DNA of 11,098 nt. Source: CAZMXI01 sp964570205 (GTDB lineage: Bacteria; Planctomycetota; Phycisphaerae; Tepidisphaerales; Tepidisphaeraceae). Position 1 is the first letter of the stretch, and each line of letters begins with the position of its first letter. Below are positions 5,277 to 11,098 of the stretch, piece by piece. The translations under genes and the position numbers were made by a program. Location: positions 1 through 11,098 of the forward strand of contig CAZMXI010000161.1 in NCBI GenBank assembly GCA_964570205.1, written 5' to 3'. The notes beneath the pieces are model-generated. The model had not been told where the DNA came from. It ran no database searches and saw only the letters and a program-made list of their open reading frames with translations.

Positions 5277-6881
5277 TCAAACGGATGACAAGGGAGCGCC
5301 GTGGGTGCGGGTGGGGGTGACGGAGGTGATGCGGAGCTTGAGGGATTGGCCGGTGAGGATGGTGGGGGACTCGAAGTGGATGGGGAAGTATCGTTCGCAG
5401 CGGCCGTGTTGGATGAAGGGGCCGGGGGCGTGGGCGGCTGCGGCGGGGAGGCGCTCGACGAGAATCTCGGCGGTGGAGTCGAGGAATTGCCGGCGGAAGG
5501 CAAGGCTGCAATCGACAGCGCGCTGGGTGAGGGTCTGCATGCGCTGGCTGGCGAGTTGGCCAGGGATGAAGTCCTGTGTCCAGCGCGCGGCGGCCGTGCC
5601 GAGGCGGGGCGAGAACGGGAAGGCGTGAATGTGGATAAACCCGACGCGATCGACGATGTCGAGGGTCTGGGCGAAGAGGTCGGCGGTTTCGCCGGGGAAG
5701 CCAACGATGATGTCGGTGGTGAGGGCGGGACGGTCGAAGGCGGCCTTCACCTGGTCGGCCATGCGAAGGAAGTCATCGCGGCGGTATTGGCGGTTCATGC
5801 GCCTGAGGATGGGGTCAGCGCCACTCTGGAGAGGCAGGTGAAAATGGGGAACCACCTGCGGGTGGGCGCGGAGGGCGGCGAGCAGGTTGGGGGTGAGGTC
5901 GCCGGGCTCGAGGCTGGAGAGGCGCAGCCGGCGCAGGTTCGGGATGTCGCTGAGGCGGTCAATGAGGCCGGCCAGGTCGGTGCCCGAAGCGCCCGCCTGA
6001 CGGCGGCGGAGGGCGGTGGGGTGGCCGTACGCGCCCAGGAAAATGCCCGTAAGGACGATTTCGACATGGCCGGCCTCGACAAGGCGGCGGGCCTCTTCGA
6101 CGGCATCGTCGATGGGCTTGCTCCAGAGGCGCGCGCGAAGGCGGGGGATGATGCAGTAGGTGCAATGGGCGTCGCAGCCATCCTGGATCTTCAGCATGGC
6201 ACGCTGGTGGTGAAGCTGTCGGGCATCGAGCAGTGGCAGTGTTGCAGCGCCGGTGGGGGCGGGTGGAGTCTGGCTGTGCGAGTGGGGCACGGGATCGGGA
6301 GTAGGAGCAAGTGCAAGAATGTATGGAATTGCGGGCGGATTTTGCTTGACCGCCCCATTGGAGGGTGCTCTATTATCAGAGTAGAGCCCGGTAGCTGGAG
6401 CGCTCGCCTGATTGATCCATCCATTATTCTCCACTGGCTCCGGCGCGGGTTCTGGGCGTGAGTGTTTGGTCTGCGCGGGAATGGTGGAAGACGGTTGATC
6501 TACAGACATCCAGAGCGTGACAAGCCGTTGGATTTCCTGGCCGAGGTTATGATCGTGGCCGAGGACGGCATCGACGCCCGGAAGGCGGGCATCGGATGGA
6601 TTGCTGGTGGCAAAGCAGCCCGTGACGATGATTCGTTGACGTGGCAGCGGCTGTCCGGTCCGCGGAGAGGGCGACGAGGCGCCACGAGCGTGGCGTTGGA
6701 TGGCCTGGCGGCTTTTTCCGGCGGCGTGGAGTGTGACGGAGCAGGTATGAACGATACGGAGGTCGGCGCCGAGTCGAGAATCGATCTCAACGAGGCCGAG
6801 CCGGCGGAGAAGAGTGGCGATCTGTCGGCCCTCGTAGTGGTTGACTTTGCAGCCGAGAATTGAGACGGAGAAGGTTTGCAT
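5277..6881 (-). CDS. mtaB: tRNA (N6-threonylcarbamoyladenosine-37-C2)-methylthiotransferase MtaB
   Basis: A 534-residue radical-SAM enzyme that converts t6A37 to ms2t6A37 in tRNAs reading ANN codons. The N-terminal UPF0004 domain has its three iron-sulfur cysteines: Cys11 (LGCKVN), Cys47 (HTCSVT) and Cys89 (VTGCFA). The radical-SAM domain has CDAHCTYC (Cys236, Cys240, Cys243), with LSSLEPGDL, HFHLPLQSGAD and DIIVGFPGET downstream. A TRAM-like tRNA-binding segment follows at about 470-520. LGCKVNHYE at the N-terminus favours MtaB over MiaB or RimO. It is about 90 residues longer than usual, because a Pro-rich low-complexity insert lies between the first two domains (about 122-215). The catalytic residues are intact, so it should be active. 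It starts a likely two-gene unit with dtd and is divergent from the pil genes. The ATG at 6881 is the only start that keeps the first domain whole; its ribosome site is weak. Confidence 0.92.
   Translation of the reverse strand: MQTFSVSILGCKVNHYEGRQIATLLRRLGLVEIDSRLGADLRIVHTCSVTLHAAGKSRQAIQRHARGASSPSPRTGQPLPRQRIIVTGCFATSNPSDARLPGVDAVLGHDHNLGQEIQRLVTLWMSVDQPSSTIPAQTKHSRPEPAPEPVENNGWINQASAPATGLYSDNRAPSNGAVKQNPPAIPYILALAPTPDPVPHSHSQTPPAPTGAATLPLLDARQLHHQRAMLKIQDGCDAHCTYCIIPRLRARLWSKPIDDAVEEARRLVEAGHVEIVLTGIFLGAYGHPTALRRRQAGASGTDLAGLIDRLSDIPNLRRLRLSSLEPGDLTPNLLAALRAHPQVVPHFHLPLQSGADPILRRMNRQYRRDDFLRMADQVKAAFDRPALTTDIIVGFPGETADLFAQTLDIVDRVGFIHIHAFPFSPRLGTAAARWTQDFIPGQLASQRMQTLTQRAVDCSLAFRRQFLDSTAEILVERLPAAAAHAPGPFIQHGRCERYFPIHFESPTILTGQSLKLRITSVTPTRTHGAPLSSV
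6364..6389. repeat. Inverted repeat in an AT-richer island inside the mtaB insert
   Basis: GCTCTA (6367-6372) and TAGAGC (6382-6387) form a perfect 6-bp inverted repeat around a 9-nt loop. It extends by two G-C pairs if one base is bulged. It encodes part of the Pro-rich insert of MtaB. On the plus strand TTGACC (6346-6351) and TATTAT (6371-6376) are promoter-like, but their 19-bp spacing is poor. The role is unknown and it may be chance. Confidence 0.3.
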
Positions 6882-6945
6882 TGAGTATCACGCAGACGAC
6901 GCAAGCTCGCCGGTTCGCGGGGCGTTCGCGGTCCGGCGTTCAGAG

Positions 6946-6973
6946 GCTATACCCGTTCGGGCCATCCGGGCAA
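6946..6973 (-). promoter_or_regulatory. Weak candidate promoter for mtaB-dtd
   Basis: On the minus strand TTGCCC (6968-6973, 4 of 6) is followed after 16 bp by TATAGC (6946-6951, 4 of 6). A start near 6939 would leave a leader of about 58 nt before the mtaB ATG. It is the best sigma-70-like pair upstream of this gene, but the match is modest. Confidence 0.28.
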
Positions 6974-7280
6974 GTGTTCATCACCCTGATTCGCACCGGA
7001 ACCTGGAAGGCGGACGGAGCGGGGCCGAGCGGGCGGCGGGCAGAAAACCGCGGATCGGCGAGCCGCGTCGAGCTATGAAAGGAACGATCTGCCCGGTATG
7101 ATGTGGCAGGGCCCGCCGGGCGCTGGAGCGGTTTGGCCGGCGGTCCTGGCGGATCGCGAACTGGAACCGTTGGCCGACCCGGCATTTACGGGCGGTCGCA
7201 GGTGATTCGCTGTTGAAGGAGCAGGCTGTAGCGGTTACACCATAGATCCAGCATCCGGGAGACGGTCAGCGCCCGCCTTA

Positions 7281-7312
7281 GGACAAGGCCGTTTCCTCAG
7301 TCCGGCCGGTCC
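7281..7312 (+). other. Stem-loop upstream of pilMN
   Basis: GGAC (7281-7284) pairs with GTCC (7309-7312), and GGCCG (7287-7291) with CGGCC (7303-7307). This gives a 9-bp GC-rich stem with a 2x1 internal loop and an 11-nt terminal loop. It ends 47 nt before the pilMN start codon. No U-run follows, so it is not an ordinary terminator. It could be a leader structure affecting mRNA stability or translation. Confidence 0.35.
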
Positions 7313-7359
7313 CGCGCGTCGATTGGGCGCGAAGCGGGCCAGCCATCGAGGAGTGCAAC

Positions 7360-9870
7360 ATGGCCAATTCCGCCTGGGGTATCGACCTGGGGAATCGCGC
7401 TTTGAAAGCGGTCAAGCTGACGCGCGAGAACGCGGGTTTGCGGGTCGAGGACTTCGAGATCGTCGAGCATGAGCAGATTCTGTCTCAGGCCGGGGACAAC
7501 AAGGAATCGCTGATTCAGACGGCGCTGGCGAAGTTCGCGGCGAACCATTCGCTGAAGGGTTCGGTGGTGGGCGTGGGCGTGAGCGGGCAGCAGAGTTTCG
7601 CGCGATTCATCAAGCTGCCGCCGGTGGAGCCGAAGAAGATACCGGAGATCGTGAAGTTTGAGGCGATCCAGCAGATTCCGTTCCCGCTGGACGATGTGGA
7701 ATGGAGTTATCAGCTTTTCCAGGAAGAGGGTTCGCCGGACGTTGAGGTGGGGATTTTCGCGATGAAGAAGGAGCTGGTGTCGAAGCACATCAGCGCGTTC
7801 ACGAACCTGGGGCTGAACGTGCAGTGCGTTCAGATGCACCCGCTGGCGGTTTATAATGCGATGTTCTTCGACGGACGGGTGGGGCAGACCACGATGTTCA
7901 TGGACTGCGGGGCGGAGAACACGGACCTGATCATCGCCGACGGCAACACGGTATGGCTCCGGACGCTGCCGATCGGCGGGAACAACTTCACCGAAACGCT
8001 GGCGAAAAGTTTCAAGCTGAGCTTCGGCAAGGCCGAAGACCTGAAGCGGAACGCGGCAACGAGCAAGTACGCCAAGCAGATATTTCAGGCGATGAGGCCG
8101 GTGTTCGCGGACCTTGTGGCGGAGGTGCAGCGTTCGATCGGGTTTTACGCGTCGGTGCACCGGGATGCGCGGATTCAGAAGATCGTGGCCCTGGGCAGCA
8201 CGTTCCAGTTGCCGGGGCTGCAGAAGTATCTTCAGCAGAACATGCAGTTGCCGGTGGAGAAGCTGGATGCGTTGAAGTCTCTGCCGCCAAAGGATGCGAA
8301 GACGGCGACGGGCTTTTCGGAGCATTCGATTGCGCTGGCGGGGGCCTATGGGTTGGCGCTGCAGGCGATGGGAGAGGGGAAGATCGCCAGTTCGCTGCTT
8401 CCGGAAACGATCCGGCGGCAGAAGATGTGGCAGGAAAAGACGAAGTGGTTCGCGGCGGCGGCGGCGGCGTTCGTGGTGGGCACGATAGGGATCGGCGGGA
8501 GCATCTATTACCAGGGTTACGCGTATGGGCAGCGCCAGGCGGAGCGCCGTCAGTACCGGAATGTGATTTCGACTGCCACGGGGTTGAAGAGCGATTGGGA
8601 CAGCCGCGTGGCCGGGGGCGGGACGGAGGACCGCACGACCATCCAGAATCTGATGGCGTTGCAGGACTACCGTACGCTGATGGTGAGGATCTACCGCGAC
8701 ATCGAGGAGACGATTCCGCCGAACGACCTGAAGGCGCTGGCGGCGGTGCCGAGAAGCGCCCGCAGGCAATTGGCGATCGACAGTATTCGATTCTTCTACT
8801 CTGACGATGTGAAGCTGGCGATCGACGCCAAGCCGGGCGACCTGACGAACTTCGTCCAGGCGATGTCTCAGGCGTCAGGCCAGGCCGGTGCCGGAGGCAG
8901 GGGCGCTTTTGGAGGCGTGCAGGCGCGAGCATCGAGAATTGACCTGGCGATGATGGCGAAGGGCGGCGGGCCGGGCGTGGCGAGCGGAGGCGGCGGGCTT
9001 GCGGGCGTTGTGCCGCCGCGACCCGGCATGGCGATACAGCCATCGGGATTCGGAGGCGTCAATGACATGGCGTTGGCAGCACCGGCAGACATGACGCGGG
9101 GTTATCTGGTGCTGATCGAGGGATCGACGCCGAACAAGGAGGGAGACCAGTTCGTCAGCCGACAGTTGATCGAGCAGCTCAAGGCCAAGAGCTTCGAAGA
9201 AGCGCATAAGCTCATCCTGGAGTCGCTGAAGGGGCTGGATTTTTCGGGCGGGCCCACGAACCAGCAGATCCTGGAACATGCGACGAAGAACGGGGTGGCG
9301 AAGATGCCATTCGCGGGCGAGCTGCTGAAGGCGGCGATGGGCCAGAAGGCGCAGTTCGGCAGCGCCGACGAGATCGAGACCGCGTTGGGCAACACGGGAT
9401 TGCGCTACAGCTTCGCGCGGGTGGACCTGGTGGAATCGCGGACGAGGCAGGTGCCGACGGACCCGCTGGGCGGGTATGGAGCGGGGCGCTCGGGCGTTCG
9501 GAACTATGGCGGCGGCGTCATGCCGCCCTCGGGCGGGGGTGGCTATCGGCAGCCCAGCGGAGGATCGGTCGCCCCATACCGGCCGCCCAGCGGAGGCGGC
9601 GTTGCTCCGTATCGCCCGCCATCCGGCGGCGCCGGGACGTATCCGCCTTCCGGCGGGACGGGTGGATATCGGGCCGGTGGGTATGGCGCGGGCGGCTACG
9701 GCGCGGGCGGCGTTGGCCCGCGAACAACCGGGGAGCAACCGGAAGTGGCAATTGACCCGAAGGCCGATCGGTTCTTCCCGAAGGAGACGATCGAGCAGGA
9801 TCGGGAATTCACCGTGCTGGCGGTGGTGGTGGTGGATCCGAAGCCGCCACAGAAGCAACCGAGTTACTGA
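7360..9870 (+). CDS. pilM: PilM-PilN fusion protein of a type IV pilus/secretion platform
   Basis: An 836-residue protein. Residues 1-340 are a PilM-type actin-like ATPase domain: phosphate loop WGIDLGNRALKAVKL (6-20), the inserted domain with IPEIVKFEAIQQIPFPLDD, the second phosphate loop MDCGAENTDLIIADG (181-195) and the adenosine loop VALGSTFQLPGL (276-287). PilM is normally cytoplasmic, about 350 residues, and binds the N-terminal tail of PilN. Here it runs into SSLLPETIRRQKMWQEK (344-360), which resembles PilN's INLLP tail, and then a transmembrane helix (about 363-386). A charged stretch and a PilN-like periplasmic segment follow (about 387-500, with RIYRDIEETIPP). Another alpha/beta region spans about 575-695. 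A Gly/Pro-rich repeat tract (about 705-785) and a last strand EFTVLAVVVVDP end the protein. I read it as a natural PilM-PilN fusion. GAGGAG 6 nt before the ATG supports the start. The next gene, 120 bp downstream, sits in the PilO position. Confidence 0.88.
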   Translation: MANSAWGIDLGNRALKAVKLTRENAGLRVEDFEIVEHEQILSQAGDNKESLIQTALAKFAANHSLKGSVVGVGVSGQQSFARFIKLPPVEPKKIPEIVKFEAIQQIPFPLDDVEWSYQLFQEEGSPDVEVGIFAMKKELVSKHISAFTNLGLNVQCVQMHPLAVYNAMFFDGRVGQTTMFMDCGAENTDLIIADGNTVWLRTLPIGGNNFTETLAKSFKLSFGKAEDLKRNAATSKYAKQIFQAMRPVFADLVAEVQRSIGFYASVHRDARIQKIVALGSTFQLPGLQKYLQQNMQLPVEKLDALKSLPPKDAKTATGFSEHSIALAGAYGLALQAMGEGKIASSLLPETIRRQKMWQEKTKWFAAAAAAFVVGTIGIGGSIYYQGYAYGQRQAERRQYRNVISTATGLKSDWDSRVAGGGTEDRTTIQNLMALQDYRTLMVRIYRDIEETIPPNDLKALAAVPRSARRQLAIDSIRFFYSDDVKLAIDAKPGDLTNFVQAMSQASGQAGAGGRGAFGGVQARASRIDLAMMAKGGGPGVASGGGGLAGVVPPRPGMAIQPSGFGGVNDMALAAPADMTRGYLVLIEGSTPNKEGDQFVSRQLIEQLKAKSFEEAHKLILESLKGLDFSGGPTNQQILEHATKNGVAKMPFAGELLKAAMGQKAQFGSADEIETALGNTGLRYSFARVDLVESRTRQVPTDPLGGYGAGRSGVRNYGGGVMPPSGGGGYRQPSGGSVAPYRPPSGGGVAPYRPPSGGAGTYPPSGGTGGYRAGGYGAGGYGAGGVGPRTTGEQPEVAIDPKADRFFPKETIEQDREFTVLAVVVVDPKPPQKQPSY
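9523..9708 (+). repeat. Tandem YRPPSGG-type repeat tract in the pilMN gene
   Basis: Encodes residues 722-783. Five PSGG units occur at 723, 732, 743, 754 and 763, with spacings of 9 to 11 residues; the clearest copies read YRPPSGGGVAP. An AGGYG run follows (RAGGYGAGGYGAGG). The DNA copies are similar but not identical (cccagcggagg, ccatccggcgg), so the repeats have diverged. The tract is predicted to be periplasmic and disordered. It separates a candidate strand YSFARVDLVES from the final strand. Confidence 0.7.
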
Positions 9871-9990
9871 TCGGGCGAGGCAGGGCGACCGGCGCGGCGC
9901 ATCGAATCTGAGCCTTTCCGCGCTGCGCCGACGCGGGTCGGACGAGAGAAGCTTTGACGGACAGCGAGAGACCACGGACGAGGAAGCAAC

Positions 9991-11098
9991 ATGGACCTGG
10001 TCAAGAAGAATCTGGTAAGCGTAATCTGCGGCGTGGTGGCGCTGCTGATGGTGGGGGTGGCTTTTGTGCCGTTTGGTCCGTTTGACGTTTCGGACCTGAA
10101 GGAATCGTTGGAGAACGCGGAACAGGATTACAACAAGATCGCCAGCCTGGAGCGGCTGACGGTTCAGATGCCTCAACTCGATCCGAACGGCGGGGAACCG
10201 CCGACGCTGCCGAGGAATCTGTTTCCGACGGAGAACTTCGTCTCGTATGGCGCAGACGCGGTGGCGAGGGTCCAGAAGCAGACGAAGGGGATGGTGGACC
10301 GGGCGACCGAGCTGAATGCCCGCAAGCCCTTGTGGGGCGGGGTCTTCCCGGCCAACGCGGGCGGCGGGACCGCGCGGTCGGCGTTCAAGCAGCGATACTA
10401 CTCACAACTGGCTGAGTGGGTGAAGCTCATGAACGCAACGATGCCGCCGACGGTCGAGGAAGTGCAGCGGGAGGAACAGCGGCAGCTTGACGAGCGGCTG
10501 AAGCCGGCGGTGAACCAGCAGCACGCGCAGGACATCGAGCGCGAGTTCAACGAGCTGATCAAGCCGAAGATCGAATCGGAAATGCGGCTGCGCCGGGCGA
10601 AGCAGTTCACGATGTATGTGGGAGACCTGGGCATGAGCGGCGTGGGCCAGTACCGGTCGGGAAACCTGACCGGCGCGGGCGGGGCCGGCGAATTCGTGAT
10701 GCCCGGCGGCGGGGCATTCGACGACAACCGCATGCCGCTGCCGACAGAAGGCCAGCAGCCGGACCTGGTCAGCGCTTGGGCGACTCAGGTGAGCGTGTGG
10801 ATCCAGGAGGACGTCGTGGCGGCGATCATGGCGACGAACCGAACCGCGGGGGCGGCCGTGACGGTCGAACAGGCGCCGATCAAGCGGCTGGTGAAGATTG
10901 ACGTTCCCGCCGTCTACCGGGGAGCAACGGAGGATTATTCGCTCGATACGGGCCCGGGCGCCACGATGCTTCCCCGTTCTCAGGGGGCGATGGGAATGGG
11001 AATGGGGATGGACAACGGAATGATGGCCACGCCTCCCCAGACAGGCAAGCAGTACAACGTCTCCGCGACGGGACGATGCAGCAACGACCTGTACGATG
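9991..11098 (+). CDS. Membrane protein in the PilO position (partial, cut by right edge)
   Basis: The first 369 residues are visible with no stop; the 3' end is missing. A short cytoplasmic tail (MDLVKKN) is followed by one transmembrane helix (about 8-27) and a periplasmic part. This has a charged helical stretch at 33-58 and a longer one at about 153-205, rich in Glu/Arg/Gln and probably coiled coil. A Gly-rich linker (about 222-245), an alpha/beta segment (about 258-307) and a Met-Gly run (334-344) follow. The last visible segment is YNVSATGRCSNDLYD. Order, topology and coiled coil fit PilO, which pairs with PilN in the periplasm, but I see no diagnostic PilO motif, so this rests on context. 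AGGA (9981-9984) lies 6 nt before the ATG. The 120-bp gap after pilMN holds only a weak 7-bp inverted repeat (9895-9901/9924-9930), so co-transcription is likely. Confidence 0.75.
   Translation, partial: MDLVKKNLVSVICGVVALLMVGVAFVPFGPFDVSDLKESLENAEQDYNKIASLERLTVQMPQLDPNGGEPPTLPRNLFPTENFVSYGADAVARVQKQTKGMVDRATELNARKPLWGGVFPANAGGGTARSAFKQRYYSQLAEWVKLMNATMPPTVEEVQREEQRQLDERLKPAVNQQHAQDIEREFNELIKPKIESEMRLRRAKQFTMYVGDLGMSGVGQYRSGNLTGAGGAGEFVMPGGGAFDDNRMPLPTEGQQPDLVSAWATQVSVWIQEDVVAAIMATNRTAGAAVTVEQAPIKRLVKIDVPAVYRGATEDYSLDTGPGATMLPRSQGAMGMGMGMDNGMMATPPQTGKQYNVSATGRCSNDLYD

Larger units (their letters stand above)
6882..7359. other. Intergenic region between divergent mtaB and pilMN
   Basis: This 478-bp region holds no credible protein gene: the short open frames on both strands have no family features and overlap one another. 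I see no tRNA, no T-loop-like motif and no riboswitch core. It carries a weak candidate promoter for mtaB at 6946-6973 and a stem-loop at 7281-7312 ahead of pilMN. A ribosome-binding site, GAGGAG (7348-7353), lies 6 nt before the pilMN ATG. No convincing promoter for pilMN was found; TTGAAG at 7213-7218 has no good -10 partner. Confidence 0.6.

Noticed and set aside
5301..6461. A 386-codon open frame on the plus strand opposite mtaB
   Set aside because: It overlaps the radical-SAM domain of mtaB, is dominated by Gly/Glu/Val from codon mirroring, and has no recognisable motif.
6980..7020. Minus-strand CGGTGCGAATC, reminiscent of a cobalamin riboswitch segment
   Set aside because: The rest of the cobalamin core and its pseudoknot are not seen, and the downstream gene (mtaB) has no B12 link.
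7201..7241. Possible small structured RNA with GGTG/CACC and CGCT/AGCG arms
   Set aside because: Only two 4-bp helices with an internal loop and an 18-nt loop; expected by chance in GC-rich DNA.
7297..8769. A 490-codon open frame on the minus strand opposite pilMN
   Set aside because: It is antisense to a well-supported PilM domain, is rich in Arg/His/Leu/Pro as expected from a mirrored GC-rich gene, and shows no domain motif.

Overview
The window is GC-rich with long intact genes and short gaps. Several features together suggest a bacterium of the Planctomycetota or a related lineage: an ECF sigma factor paired with a very large membrane anti-sigma-like protein, a PilM protein with a long C-terminal extension, and glycine/proline-rich exported segments. 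This is an inference from protein style, not a phylogenetic result. No mobile element, CRISPR array or tRNA was found.

Layout, left to right. (1) Positions 1-121, minus strand: what looks like the promoter and leader of a ribosomal RNA operon (TTGACA/TATTCT promoter, a small hairpin, then a boxA antitermination element). The rRNA genes would lie beyond the left edge. (2) Positions 286-2635, minus strand: an ECF sigma factor gene followed by its likely membrane anti-sigma partner. The 286-bp region upstream of the sigma gene carries an ECF-type promoter next to the start codon, a candidate housekeeping promoter and a tandem 8-bp repeat with 11-bp spacing. (3) Positions 2922-4672: a GNAT acetyltransferase (minus) divergent from a TIM-barrel sugar phosphate isomerase/epimerase-like protein (plus). 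(4) Positions 4793-6881, minus strand: a two-gene tRNA unit, mtaB (methylthiolation of t6A37) then dtd (D-aminoacyl-tRNA deacylase), 31 bp apart. (5) Positions 6882-7359: an intergenic region between divergent genes. (6) Positions 7360-11098, plus strand: two genes of a type IV pilus/secretion-type inner-membrane platform. The first appears to be a natural PilM-PilN fusion with a repeat-rich periplasmic segment. The second is a single-pass membrane protein in the PilO position, cut by the right edge.

Working model. The sigma/anti-sigma pair is probably a self-regulating envelope-signal module. mtaB and dtd both act on tRNA quality and decoding. The pil genes encode the part of the pilus or secretion machine that links the cytoplasmic ATPase ring to the periplasm. 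The most unusual items are the PilM-PilN fusion, the anti-sigma protein with His in place of the usual Cys zinc ligands, and the promoter architecture upstream of the sigma gene. No wholly new multi-gene system can be claimed from this sequence alone.
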